The notes: a model not told the origin generated them from the letters alone. Counted from the stretch's first letter, positions 25,356-33,368 are shown. The stretch: DNA of 64,000 nucleotides from Cellulomonas soli (GCF_013409305.1 NZ_JACBZJ010000001.1:1488001-1552000); one strand, 5' to 3'. Numbers and translations: made by a program.

Positions 25356-26237
25356 TCAGGCCGCGTCTGCGGCCGTGTAGATCATCTCAAACTCGACGGG
25401 CGTGAGTTTGCCGAGGGCGCGTTGGCGGCGTCGGCGGTTGTACTTGGTCTCGATCCAGGTCACGATCGCCAGGCGCAGGTCGTCGCGGGTGTGCCAGCGG
25501 CGGGTGTTCAGGACGTTCTTCTGCAGCAGGGAGAAGAAGCTCTCCATGCTCGCGTTGTCGCCCGCGCCGTAGGAGCGGCCCATCGACCCGACCAGGCCGT
25601 TGTTCGCCAGCAGCCGCCGGGTCGCCTTGGCACGGAACTGGCCGCCTCGGTCCGAATGACACACCGTGCCGGCCGGTGAGCGCAGCGCGATCGCGTTGCG
25701 CATCGCCGCCCGCGCCAGGGACGACTTCATGCCCGAGTCGATGGAGTACCCGACGATCTTGTTCGAGTAGACGTCCTTGATCGCGCAGATGTAGAGCTTG
25801 CCCTCGGCGGTGGGGTGCTCGGAGATGTCCCACAGCCACACCTGGTTCGGGGCGTGCGCGACGAACTCGTGACGGACCACGCCGTGCTCGTCGACCACCG
25901 CGAGCAGGTCGTCGTGCGGCGCGGGGCCGGCCGTCGCGGGCTTGGACCGCTTCCTGTGGTGGCTGGCGGTGATGCCGGCGATCCGGCACAACCGGTGCAC
26001 CCGGTTCTCCCCGACGCTGATCTTGTGCTCGTCGGCCAGCTCGTCGGTGATGAACCGGTAGCCGAGCGTCGCGTCGTCGCCATGGATCTCGTAGATCGCG
26101 GCAAGGACGTGCGCGTCGTCCCAGTCCCGGTCGCAGACCGGGTTCTTGAGCCACTTGTCGTACCCCTGGGTCGACAGGCCCAGGACCCGGCACGCCACCG
26201 CGACCGGCACCCTGATGCGGGCGCCGGCCGCGGCCAT
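25356..26237 (-). CDS. IS3 family transposase OrfB (DDE integrase domain)
   Basis: 293-aa frame with an HTH_21-like region (DATLGYRFITDELADEHKISVGENRVHRLC) and an rve integrase core. Acidic catalytic residues are visible in VWLWDISEHPTAEGKLYI (D), CHSDRGGQF (D) and ASMESFFSLLQKNVL (E). It lacks its own strong start; it is made as the C-terminal part of an OrfAB fusion after a -1 frameshift at the GGGAAAA at the end of orfA, since the -1 frame continues LPGKIVFPLVREMAAAG, the usual IS3 junction. Confidence 0.92.
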   Translation of the reverse strand: MAAAGARIRVPVAVACRVLGLSTQGYDKWLKNPVCDRDWDDAHVLAAIYEIHGDDATLGYRFITDELADEHKISVGENRVHRLCRIAGITASHHRKRSKPATAGPAPHDDLLAVVDEHGVVRHEFVAHAPNQVWLWDISEHPTAEGKLYICAIKDVYSNKIVGYSIDSGMKSSLARAAMRNAIALRSPAGTVCHSDRGGQFRAKATRRLLANNGLVGSMGRSYGAGDNASMESFFSLLQKNVLNTRRWHTRDDLRLAIVTWIETKYNRRRRQRALGKLTPVEFEMIYTAADAA

Positions 26238-26257
26238 CTCACGGACGAGCGGGAAGA

Positions 26258-26545
26258 CTATTTTCCCGGCAGACCCGCCTGCGCGAGGTAGGCGGCCGCG
26301 CGGCGCAGGACCTCGTTCTCCTGCTCCAGCACCCGGATCCGCTTGCGCGCCTCACGCAGCTCGGCGCGCTCGGCCTGGGTCGGCCCGGACCGTCGGCCGT
26401 CCTCGACGTCGGCCTGCTTCATCCAGTTCGACAACGACCCTTCGGAGATACCGAAGTCCTTCGCGATCTGCGTCAGCGGCACCTGCCCCTTGCGGGCCAC
26501 GGCCACGACGTCGTCGCGGAACTCCTTGGGATACGGCTTTGCCAC
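26258..26545 (-). CDS. IS3 family transposase OrfA (HTH)
   Basis: 95 aa: an HTH_Tnp_1-type DNA-binding domain (RDDVVAVARKGQVPLTQIAKDFGISEGSLSNWMKQAD) followed by a leucine-zipper-like coiled coil (ELREARKRIRVLEQENEVLRRAAAYLAQ). Ends at TAG immediately after a GGGAAAA slippery site (26261-26267), permitting -1 frameshifting into orfB. Normal IS3 OrfA length. Confidence 0.92.
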   Translation of the reverse strand: MAKPYPKEFRDDVVAVARKGQVPLTQIAKDFGISEGSLSNWMKQADVEDGRRSGPTQAERAELREARKRIRVLEQENEVLRRAAAYLAQAGLPGK

Positions 26546-26612
26546 GGGGACATCCTTCCAGCGAGGACCAGATCCTCACAGGTCAGGTGTCAACCAAACT
26601 CGGGGCAGACCC

Positions 26613-27125
26613 GTTCTTCAGCCACAGGTAGTTGATGGGCAGGGCAGCGATGACCGGGCGCCGCATCGCGCGCGTCTGGGACAGCACGCTCTCCAACGCC
26701 GCCGTGTCGCAGTCGGGGATGTAGGGCGAGTCGGTCAGCGCGTACCGCAGTCCCGCACGCAGCTGAGCGTCGACCCAGTCCAGGTCGAGCGTCGACGCAC
26801 CGATCGTCCGGCACGTGCCGGCGTACCGGTTCGCATCGATCAGGACGTGCTGCACGTCACCGGTGACGCCTCCGAAGGTCTCAAGGACGTCACCGATCAT
26901 CGAGGAACGCACCGGGTACCGGGCGGCGAAGGTAAGCACCGCACCGAGCTGGGACTCCACGCAGATCCCGGCCGCGCTGAGCAGGGCCGGTGCCGTCGCC
27001 TCGCACTGCACCGAGATCGCGGGACGACCTGTGTACAACTCACGAGCCGGGGCCAGTGGCGCCGACCGGAGCGGTGCGGCGAGCACTGGCTCATTCACGT
27101 CGAGGGTCTCGGTCACAGCAACCAC
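26613..27125 (-). pseudogene. Hypothetical gene truncated by the IS3 element
   Basis: 171 native codons from GTG 27125, 4 bp after the ImmA gene stop, then the frame enters the IS end and stops after nine IS-encoded codons. The break follows the codon AAC of INYLWLKN, and that AAC is the IS target duplication. Removing the IS would rejoin the frame to 25310 and below (WHSMESARRPLD...), running antisense into the lan permease 3' end. Motifs: HVLIDANRYAG, YALTDSPYIPDC and RRPVIAALPINYLWL, suggestive of an alpha/beta barrel. No family recognised. It forms a bicistron with the XRE/ImmA gene and may have been its effector or partner. Confidence 0.6.
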
Positions 27126-27129
27126 CGTC

Positions 27130-28221
27130 CTAGGCGGTTTGGGCGCTCTCGCGCAGCTCGATGGGGAAGTAGCGGCGGAAACTGTCCTCTGTCATCAGTG
27201 CGGTTCGTGCGAGTGCTGCGACGGTCTGTCCAGCGGAAACCTGACGGCGGATCGCGTCGTGAAGCAAAGCGGGGACTTCGGTTGGCACGTCCACGGGTTC
27301 TGACGTCCTCCAGCCCATGCGGTTGAGCCGCAGGTGGAACTCGCGGTACTGGCGCTCGGAGATCTCGCCGATGTCGTAGGCACGGCGGATCAGGGCGGCG
27401 ATCGACATCCCCCACGTGGCCTTGAGCTCGGCGAGCCGGCGGAACTGCGCGGTGGTCAGCCCAACAAGCTCGGGCCGGATCTCGTCGGGTGGTGCCAGCA
27501 GGGACGCGGCGAACAGGTCGGCCTGCGCTTCCTGATCCTCGCCGGGGAGGCGATGCATGACCAAGTGGCCGAGCTCGTGCGCGATGGTGAACCGCTGCCG
27601 GTCCCCGCTCAGCCCGCCGTTGATGATCAGGATCGGCATGCGCTCGTTTCCGTGCGGCCAGGAGGAGACGGCGTCCTGCGCGGTCGATCCGAGCTGTCGC
27701 TGGAAGACGACGACCCCTGCGCCCTCCAGGACGGCGACGAGGTTCGGTACCGGTCCGGCACCCAGGCCCAGCTGGTCGCGGACTGCGGCCGCGGCCGCGA
27801 CCGGGTCCGGAGCGTCAAAACTCGCCGAACGGATGAGGTTGACTCGCGGAAGCGGCTCGGACGCGAGGAGCAGTTCGATCGAAAGACGCGACAGGTGGGC
27901 CAGCGCCTCGACCTTGCCCTTCGCTGCGACAGTCAGCCGCGACGAGCGTCGCCGATGGTGCAGGCAGGACACGTCCAGGCCCAGGCTCGGCACCGGGTGC
28001 GTCAACAGCGCGATCGGACAGTCGAGCGCGGCCGCAACTGCCTCGAGCGTCTCGCCGCGCAGCTCCGCGACGCCGTTCTCCGCCTTCGAGATCGTCGGCT
28101 GACTCACGTCCGCGCGGGCAGCGAGCTCCCGCTGGGTCCAGCCTTTGGCCTCTCGGACGAGCACGAGCATGCGACGGTCGGCGCTCCTCCGGCCGAACTC
28201 GTCGGCAGCTGTGCTGGTCAC
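27130..28221 (-). CDS. XRE regulator fused to ImmA/IrrE metallopeptidase
   Basis: 363 aa from GTG 28221. An N-terminal Cro/C1 helix-turn-helix (about 15-70; GWTQRELAARADVSQPTISKAENG) is followed by an ImmA/IrrE-type zinc peptidase domain (about 160-310) with the HExxH motif in FTIAHELGHLVMH and a downstream acidic ligand region (EDQEAQADLFAASLLAPP). Such fusions act in phage, ICE and toxin-antitoxin circuits, where the peptidase cleaves a repressor or the HTH represses its own operon. The direct repeats at 28240-28262, upstream of the gene, are a candidate operator. Stop TAG at 27130, 4 bp before the next gene. Confidence 0.88.
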   Translation of the reverse strand: MTSTAADEFGRRSADRRMLVLVREAKGWTQRELAARADVSQPTISKAENGVAELRGETLEAVAAALDCPIALLTHPVPSLGLDVSCLHHRRRSSRLTVAAKGKVEALAHLSRLSIELLLASEPLPRVNLIRSASFDAPDPVAAAAAVRDQLGLGAGPVPNLVAVLEGAGVVVFQRQLGSTAQDAVSSWPHGNERMPILIINGGLSGDRQRFTIAHELGHLVMHRLPGEDQEAQADLFAASLLAPPDEIRPELVGLTTAQFRRLAELKATWGMSIAALIRRAYDIGEISERQYREFHLRLNRMGWRTSEPVDVPTEVPALLHDAIRRQVSAGQTVAALARTALMTEDSFRRYFPIELRESAQTA

Positions 28222-28239
28222 ACTGGGAACGTAGCACAG

Positions 28240-28262
28240 GCGCATCACCTGCGCATCACCTG
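28240..28262. promoter_or_regulatory. Candidate operator: two 12-bp repeats (GCGCATCACCTG)
   Basis: GCGCATCACCTG at 28240-28251 and again at 28251-28262 (period 11 bp, sharing one base), just upstream of the XRE/ImmA start. A one-helical-turn period places both copies on the same face of the DNA, as expected for cooperative binding by the HTH protein. Autoregulation is an inference. Confidence 0.4.
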
Positions 28263-28399
28263 ACGCATGTTTGCCGGGCAAGAGTGCCGGGCGCGTCGCG
28301 TCCGCCGCGTCCTGACGCTTGAGCGGCTGCGGTGCGACTGCGCCGCTCACACGGGGTGCCTGGGTGCGTAGTGACGGTTACCCGCAGCAGACTGGCGTC

Positions 28400-28807
28400 G
28401 TGAAACTCACGAAGCAGCAGAAACTGAGGAACACCGCCAACGGTCTGCGTGCGGGGCTGGTCGCCGTCGGCTTCGAAGGACCATGGCGGTGGGCGCACCA
28501 CGAGTGGGAGACCGCCTTCTACAAGGTCTGGCACGACTGGCCACCCGCGGGCGACACCCAGTACTTCCGGTCGTTCCGGAGCGGCGGGTCCGCCGACGGC
28601 CGCACGTCACAGGCGCGCGACATCCTGTTCGCGGTGAACGGCGGTTCGCCGTTCGACGGGTACGACCGTGAGCCGCTGAACCAGCGCCCTCTTGGTCTGA
28701 GCGAACGGGAGTACCTCGAGGACTGCGTCGAGGGCGCGACCCCGGAGGAGTGGATGACCCTCGCCAGCGCACTGCTGGCCGAGCTGAAGCGCTCACCGCA
28801 AGGGTGA
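28400..28807 (+). CDS. Hypothetical protein, island gene
   Basis: 135 aa from GTG 28400 (VKLTKQQKLRNTANGLRAGLVAVGF). It is divergent from the XRE/ImmA gene. Aromatic-rich centre (GPWRWAHHEWETAFYKVWHDWPP) and an acidic C-terminal part (EREYLEDCVEGATPEEWMTLASALLAEL). No signal peptide or membrane helix. No family recognised. The hairpin at 28991-29025 may be its terminator. Confidence 0.6.
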   Translation: MKLTKQQKLRNTANGLRAGLVAVGFEGPWRWAHHEWETAFYKVWHDWPPAGDTQYFRSFRSGGSADGRTSQARDILFAVNGGSPFDGYDREPLNQRPLGLSEREYLEDCVEGATPEEWMTLASALLAELKRSPQG

Positions 28808-28990
28808 GTTGACCCGCCAGCGTCATTGGCTTCGACGGCCAGCCCTTCGCGGCGATGTGGAACCCAGCGCGCGACCGCAACTCGTCATTCGCGAGAGCAC
28901 GTCGCGCCGCTCGTCCACGGGTCAGGAGAGCACCGGCGCACCCCAGGAACCTGACGGCCATCCGGGTCTGCGCGGCGATGAGCACGCCGA

Positions 28991-29025
28991 GAGAGGCCCT
29001 CGTGCCGCGGGCGCGAGGGCCTCTC
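28991..29025. terminator. Strong hairpin (12-bp stem)
   Basis: GAGAGGCCCTCG / CGAGGGCCTCTC perfect stem with an 11-nt loop, in the 383-bp gap 28808-29190. It could terminate the plus-strand gene ending at 28807. The rest of the gap holds only the transposase remnant at 29066-29175. Confidence 0.5.
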
Positions 29026-29065
29026 GCACCTGGGCCGCCCAGACCGTCGGTGGATGGAGACGATC

Positions 29066-29175
29066 GCGCCCCTGACGGCGCGCGGCAGCGCCACGGCTGG
29101 CCCGCTGGGCGCGGTTGTGAGCGGAGTCGATCGACACGACGCAGTCGATCTCACCCACCGCGTCCGCCCGCGCAC
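29066..29175 (-). pseudogene. Short IS5-like transposase remnant
   Basis: Minus-strand translation ARADAVGEIDCVVSIDSAHNRAQ followed by RASRGAAARRQG resembles the block around the first catalytic Asp of many actinobacterial IS5-type transposases, where the usual reading is IDWxVSVDSTxxRAHQH...AAGARRKG. The Trp is Cys and the surrounding gene is absent. Identified by resemblance only. Confidence 0.45.
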
Positions 29176-29190
29176 AGTGTCGGGGGGAGG

Positions 29191-29436
29191 CTAGGTAGTG
29201 CGGCGCAAGTGAACCCACTTCAACGTGCGCCACAACCCGCTGGTGAAGCCAACCTGGTCGATGAGGTCGAGGACTTCGACATCACCCGCACCGGTCCGTC
29301 GTAAGTCGGTCGCAGCGTCCCGCAGCAAGTCGGTGGTCGGGTAGAGAGGGTCGTGGCCGTGGGTTGCGCACCAGACCATCCAGGTCTCCCAGGCGGTGAT
29401 CATCCGTTCCTGGAACACGGGGTCGTGGGTGCTCAT
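29191..29436 (-). CDS. Small hypothetical protein, island gene
   Basis: 81 aa, start ATG 29436 overlapping the stop of the upstream gene (ATGA). Helical, with tryptophans (ITAWETWMVWCATHGHDPLYPTTDLLRDAATDL...TLKWVHL). No family recognised; cytosolic by appearance. Last gene of the run 29191-30176. Confidence 0.55.
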   Translation of the reverse strand: MSTHDPVFQERMITAWETWMVWCATHGHDPLYPTTDLLRDAATDLRRTGAGDVEVLDLIDQVGFTSGLWRTLKWVHLRRTT

Positions 29437-30176
29437 GGGTCGGGTGTTTCCTCGACGCGCCGCTCGTCGTCGACTGAGGTCTCAGCCGGTGGGCGGGTCA
29501 GGTCGACGAGGGTCAGGCCGCACCGCGGGCAGTACCAGTCGCCGTCGGCGTGCGGGTGTGGGCAGGTGCGCTGGCGCAGGAACGTGCGGATGGTCTCGGT
29601 GATGACCGTCAGCGCCAGTCGGTAGTCCGGGGGCCCAACGTTTCCCAGGTCGCTGGCGTCACCGGTGCGCACCGTGATCGTCTGGGTGCCGTCTGGTGCG
29701 TTCCACGGGTCGATCGTGGGGCTGTCGTCGGGGGCGATGACGATGGCGTAGCGATCTGAGCGTTCCCGCATGCGAAAGCCCCGCCCGTCGACTCGCCCGA
29801 CGATCACCCACGGGGCGTACAAGTTGTCCTCCCTGGCCTCGATGCCCAGGTCCGCGGCGATGTCCACGAGCCGTTGCTCGCGCTCGCGTTGCGCGGCCTC
29901 GAGGGCCGTCGAGTGCTCCTTGAGAAGCTTGGAGGTGCGTGCGCGCAGGGCGCGGAGTTCTTCCGGTGTCAGCTGGCAGGGGCAACTTCGGCCGCCACCG
30001 TGCGAGTCCGGGTCCGCTGGCCTGGGGTGACACGCGCAGAAGCATGCGGCGGCTGCCTCGATGTCCCGCACCCCGGTCGGGTCGAGTTCGAGGAGTCGGC
30101 GACGGGCGGCGACCTCAGCGGCTCGGCGTCGCTCCCGCGCGGACTGCCGGGTACCGTTCGTGTCGTCGTTGCTCAT
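29433..30176 (-). CDS. Hypothetical protein with two cysteine/histidine clusters
   Basis: 247 aa starting at the internal ATG 30176 (MSNDDTNGTRQSARERRRAAE), since the preceding in-frame sequence is low complexity. It has an N-terminal basic helix, a Cys/His cluster (CFCACHPRPADPDSHGG...CPC), a coiled-coil stretch (ALRARTSKLLKEHSTALEAAQREREQRLVDIA), then a globular domain and a C-terminal zinc-ribbon-like knuckle (CPHPHADGDWYCPRCG). Two metal-binding knuckles suggest a nucleic-acid-associated role. No family recognised. Coupled to the 81-aa gene by ATGA. Confidence 0.6.
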   Translation of the reverse strand: MSNDDTNGTRQSARERRRAAEVAARRRLLELDPTGVRDIEAAAACFCACHPRPADPDSHGGGRSCPCQLTPEELRALRARTSKLLKEHSTALEAAQREREQRLVDIAADLGIEAREDNLYAPWVIVGRVDGRGFRMRERSDRYAIVIAPDDSPTIDPWNAPDGTQTITVRTGDASDLGNVGPPDYRLALTVITETIRTFLRQRTCPHPHADGDWYCPRCGLTLVDLTRPPAETSVDDERRVEETPDP

Positions 30177-30332
30177 CTGCGGCCTCCCCACGACGGGCGG
30201 TCTGTCGCGGTGTGGATCCACTCGCGGGGCTGCTCCATGCCCGGGGTCGCCCGCGTGAGGGTCGTCTGTGGTGTCGATGTAGTGGCGGGCACCCACGCTG
30301 TGGCCACCAGCCAAAGGTCGGGACTTGGGCGG

Positions 30333-31082
30333 TCAGTTGGCGTTGTCATCGTGGTCTCCCGCGGGCGCGGCCCGGTCGTCGACCTTGCGCTTCAGCCCCG
30401 CGGTGGGATGGAGACCGGCGGCGCGCATGGCTTTGGCATAGACGGCCGTGTCGAACCGGCCATTGCGCCATGCCTTCCAGTACGCGGCCGTTGCCGCGGC
30501 CAGGCGTTCCTCCTGATGGGCGTACCAGGACCAGCCGACCAGCACCGCGAGGCGGTCGCCGCCGTCGGTCAGCACCACGCGTGTCCCGTGCCGGACCCGG
30601 GCGACCAGTTCGTTCAGTTGCGCCTGCGCCTGCTCGACAGGCATCTCGACGGTGCGCGGGCGGTCCCGCTCAGGCCGGGCAGGCATGGTCTCGGCGGTGG
30701 CGGGCGGGTCACCCCGACCCCCGGCTTGGACTCCCTCGGAGGCGGCCCGGAGCGCGAACATGACGCCGCGGGCGAGGATCTTCAGGCCACGCTTGGTGCC
30801 CAGGTCCTCCTGCCCGACCATGAAACGGCCCCTGCCCCTCAGGGCGATCGTGAGCGTCGCCGCCTTGCCCTTGGCCACCGGTGGCCCCTCGGTCATGGCG
30901 ATCAGCAAGCCGAGGGCGAACAACTCATCGACGAGGTCCCGATCGACGACGTCACGGAAACGGCCGAGGTTGGAGATCTCGATCGTCGCGTGCTTCCCCA
31001 GCTCCACCCGCGGCCACACGGGCCACGGGTGCGGGCCCTGACCCGCCCGGACCGGTCCCTTCGGCCTGGGCGTCGCGTTCAC
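30333..31082 (-). CDS. Hypothetical protein with Phd/YefM-like C-terminal segment
   Basis: 249 aa. The N-terminal half (about 1-110) resembles replication-relaxation or winged-helix-like sequence (GKHATIEISNLGRFRDVVDRDLVDELFALGLL) but is not assigned. The C-terminal half contains MPVEQAQAQLNELVARVRHGTRVVLTDGGDRLAVLVGWSWY, a pattern like the first 60 residues of Phd/YefM antitoxins. The tail AAYWKAWRNGRFD also occurs, altered, in the next gene. No toxin gene is adjacent. It overlaps 31079-31492 by 4 bp (ATGA). Confidence 0.55.
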   Translation of the reverse strand: MNATPRPKGPVRAGQGPHPWPVWPRVELGKHATIEISNLGRFRDVVDRDLVDELFALGLLIAMTEGPPVAKGKAATLTIALRGRGRFMVGQEDLGTKRGLKILARGVMFALRAASEGVQAGGRGDPPATAETMPARPERDRPRTVEMPVEQAQAQLNELVARVRHGTRVVLTDGGDRLAVLVGWSWYAHQEERLAAATAAYWKAWRNGRFDTAVYAKAMRAAGLHPTAGLKRKVDDRAAPAGDHDDNAN

Positions 31083-31492
31083 CGTGCACCACCAGGAGCC
31101 TCGAGCGGAGCATCGGAGCCGCGATCAGGCGCAACAGGACCGCCGTCCTCGCCGGGGTGCACGGTCGGGTGCAGGCGCTCCTGCATCGGGGGTCGCAGGT
31201 ACTCGAGGACGTCCCAGCCGAAGCCCGTGGCATCGAAGCGTCCGGATCGCCAGTGCGCCCACGAGAGTGCCGCCGCACGCAGGTAGCGCTCGTGCTGCAG
31301 GCCCCACAGGTCCCACGCCACGATCACTGCAACGCGCATGGCGCCGTCAGTCAAGACGACCGGGATGCCCGCGCTCAGGTCCCCCTCCAGCACATCGAAG
31401 TGCGGGACAACGTCGACCACGGGCATCAGGCGCTCCGTCTGCTCCCAAGCGAACCCGCGGGGCCGGCCAGCGGAAGTGCTCACCGCCCCCAC
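31079..31492 (-). CDS. Hypothetical protein sharing a C-terminal module with its neighbour
   Basis: 137 aa. Its centre (IPVVLTDGAMRVAVIVAWDLWGLQHERYLRAAALSWAHWRSGRFD) parallels the VVLTDG...LVGWSWY...YWKAWRNGRFD block of the 249-aa protein that follows, so the two share a divergent paralogous module. Start ATG at 31492. Function unknown; Phd-like antitoxin origin is a possibility only. Confidence 0.55.
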   Translation of the reverse strand: MGAVSTSAGRPRGFAWEQTERLMPVVDVVPHFDVLEGDLSAGIPVVLTDGAMRVAVIVAWDLWGLQHERYLRAAALSWAHWRSGRFDATGFGWDVLEYLRPPMQERLHPTVHPGEDGGPVAPDRGSDAPLEAPGGAR

Positions 31493-31568
31493 CTCCCTCG
31501 TCCCGCCCTGAGACGGGACTGGCTCCGCACCAGGCCGACCGGCAACACCCCATGGCGCCCGGCGCCGG

Positions 31569-31934
31569 TCACAACGGGTCGCCCTGAGGGAGGGCCGGCA
31601 GAGTGGCGAGTTCCTCGGCCTCGACGTAGTCGATCGCCGTCACCAACCGCTGGACCCAGAAGCCGAACTCGGCGCCGGCGCGGTTCCAGTCGAAGAGGTA
31701 GGCGTGCCGGTCGCCGACCCGGATCACTCCGGAATCGCCCGCGAAGAGCCCGCTCACGGACATGAGTGGCACCCACCGTTCATCACCCGGCCCGCGAGAG
31801 GATGTCGGGCCGGCCTGACGCAAGAGGAACCTCGCTTCCAGATCCACGAAGAAGACCGTCTCGGATGCCGCTCGGATCGCCCACACCCCGGCCTCGTCCG
31901 CCAGAACCAACTCGGACACCGTCCGGGCCGTCAT
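31569..31934 (-). CDS. Hypothetical protein, island gene
   Basis: 121 aa from ATG 31934 (MTARTVSELVLADEAGVWAI). The start overlaps the stop of the upstream membrane-protein gene (ATGA), which favours it over a longer frame. Alternating hydrophobic strands (SETVFFVDLEARFLL, HAYLFDWNRAGAEFGFW) suggest a small beta-rich domain. No family recognised. Confidence 0.55.
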   Translation of the reverse strand: MTARTVSELVLADEAGVWAIRAASETVFFVDLEARFLLRQAGPTSSRGPGDERWVPLMSVSGLFAGDSGVIRVGDRHAYLFDWNRAGAEFGFWVQRLVTAIDYVEAEELATLPALPQGDPL

Positions 31935-32302
31935 GACGCCCTCCGAGCAAGAACGGGAGAGACGTGCACCTCCCACGGCTCGGGGATCGGGTCACCGTGG
32001 ACCGCCGCACGAACCTCGACGTCGGGGGTTGCGCCGACCTGGTACTGAAGGGCGGTGCGGACTGCACTCTCGTACCCGTACATCCACCCCCTGCGGAACT
32101 CATGGCGGGTGCGGATCTGACTGGTCCCGGCGATCACGACGATCGAGAACGCGCAGAGCGTGACGGCGATCGGCTGGCCGGTCAGCAGGGATCCGAAGCC
32201 GCCGACGAGCCCGAGAATCGCTATGACGTGGCTCGGCGCCCACCAGACGGCCTGGGCTACGGCGGCCTGGTGACGGGCGAGGCTGGGGGTGCTCTCTCGC
32301 AT
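31931..32302 (-). CDS. Small membrane protein, island gene
   Basis: 123 aa with a basic N-terminus, two hydrophobic helices (about 25-62; HVIAILGLVGGFGSLL and AVTLCAFSIVVIAG) and a cytosolic tail of about 60 residues (RRGWMYGYESAVRTALQYQ). First gene of the run 31569-32302. No family recognised; membrane-bound accessory proteins of this size are frequent in actinobacterial integrative elements. Confidence 0.55.
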   Translation of the reverse strand: MRESTPSLARHQAAVAQAVWWAPSHVIAILGLVGGFGSLLTGQPIAVTLCAFSIVVIAGTSQIRTRHEFRRGWMYGYESAVRTALQYQVGATPDVEVRAAVHGDPIPEPWEVHVSPVLARRAS

Positions 32303-32491
32303 GGTGGCGTCCTCTTCTCGAGGGGAGCGTGAACAGCGGGGTGTGGCCCGGGTTCAGGGTCGCGATGTCACCGACGGTAGTGACGGACTCGACTCAGAGT
32401 ACGCATCGCCCTCGTCAGGTCAAGCCCTCCGGGTCCGCCCTGGCCTCCAAGACTGCGTCCTGACGGGGCAAGCGTCTATACATTGCGGGTC

Positions 32492-32815
32492 ATGGTCAGG
32501 GTGACCCACAGTCCGTCGACCGATAGGCCGCTCGTGCCTACCGTCGAGCAGGTGCCCGTTCCTGCCCGAGAGCTCGCCCAGCGCCTCGCGTTCGGCGCAA
32601 GCCTGCGGCTGATCAGGGCGAACGCCGGCCTGACCCAGGAAGAACTCGCGCACGCCGCCGGCCTCGACCGCACCTACATCGGCAGCGTCGAGAACGGGCG
32701 CAGGAACTTGTCCCTCAAGGCCATGTGGCAGCTCGCGGACGCTCTCCAGGTGTCCCCACGGGCGTTCTTCCCGGTGAAGGAGACCGAGAACTTCACGCCC
32801 GGCCAGTCGACCTGA
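32492..32815 (+). CDS. XRE family transcriptional regulator
   Basis: 107 aa. The HTH spans about residues 35-90 (LRLIRANAGLTQEELAHAAGLDRTYIGSVENGRRNLSLKAMWQLADALQV), a textbook Cro/C1 domain. ATG 32492 lies 9 nt after a TATACA -10-like hexamer (32477-32482), so the message may be leaderless. It is divergent from the membrane-protein run and is a plausible repressor of that run. Confidence 0.82.
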   Translation: MVRVTHSPSTDRPLVPTVEQVPVPARELAQRLAFGASLRLIRANAGLTQEELAHAAGLDRTYIGSVENGRRNLSLKAMWQLADALQVSPRAFFPVKETENFTPGQST

Positions 32816-32831
32816 CCGGCTCGGCGCGCTC

Positions 32832-33368
32832 TCAGGAGGTGCCGGGCGCTCGTCGAGCTCCCTTGCCCCTTGTCACCGCCACGTAGCGCTTGGCGCCGCG
32901 CATGACGTCCACGAGGGTGCTGAGCTGCTCACTGCTGCTCGCAGCCTTCGCACGAGCGTCGCGGACGTGCTTGATGTTGTCACCGCGGTAGTGCTGCAGA
33001 TCCTGAGAGAGCTTGCGCGTCACGAAGTCCAGGTCCCGGGAGATCGCCGCGAGGATCTCGACGACCTCGGGCGTCACGGCGATCTGCTCGACGTACACCG
33101 GTTCAGGGACGTAAGGCTGTTCTGCTGACGGCGACCCCGCCTTACGAGCCTTCCACTGAGACTTGTAGAAGCGCCGATACGCATCCCGGTGAAGCCGGCA
33201 CCGTGATGCTTCGACTGCCGGGACACGCAGCTTGAACTTCATGCAGTCGACGCACTGCCCAGGACTGGCTGTCGACAAGAGTCCCCCGGCGGGTGGAGAG
33301 TAGTGCCCGCGGCGGAGCGCGGCTGATCCTGATGACGGTGCGGATCTGGCCTGACGATACTCCGCCAT
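32832..33368 (-). CDS. Hypothetical protein with C-x2-C and coiled-coil
   Basis: 178 aa from ATG 33368 (MAEYRQARSA); an upstream in-frame GTG/ATG would add 30 residues of low-complexity sequence. Contains CVDCMKFKLRVP...CRLHRDAYRRFYKSQWKARK, a possible zinc knuckle followed by a basic helix, and a C-terminal helical region (PEVVEILAAISRDLDFVTRKLSQDLQHYRGD). DNA or RNA binding is plausible; no family recognised. Its stop is 16 bp from the stop of the XRE gene. Confidence 0.5.
   Translation of the reverse strand: MAEYRQARSAPSSGSAALRRGHYSPPAGGLLSTASPGQCVDCMKFKLRVPAVEASRCRLHRDAYRRFYKSQWKARKAGSPSAEQPYVPEPVYVEQIAVTPEVVEILAAISRDLDFVTRKLSQDLQHYRGDNIKHVRDARAKAASSSEQLSTLVDVMRGAKRYVAVTRGKGARRAPGTS

Larger units (their letters stand above)
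25314..26612. mobile_element. Complete IS3-family insertion sequence
   Basis: 1,299 bp with imperfect terminal inverted repeats of about 27 bp (25314-25340, starting GGGTCTGCCCC, and the complement at 26586-26612; 23 of 27 match). It is flanked by a 3-bp direct repeat GTT (25311-25313 and 26613-26615), the expected IS3 target duplication. It contains overlapping-phase orfA and orfB on the minus strand with a GGGAAAA slippery heptamer. Both ends and both frames look intact, so it may be active. Confidence 0.9.

Noticed and set aside
28808..29190. Candidate gene on the plus strand after 28807
   Set aside because: Short frames overlap a strong hairpin and a decayed transposase on the other strand; no start signal or domain.
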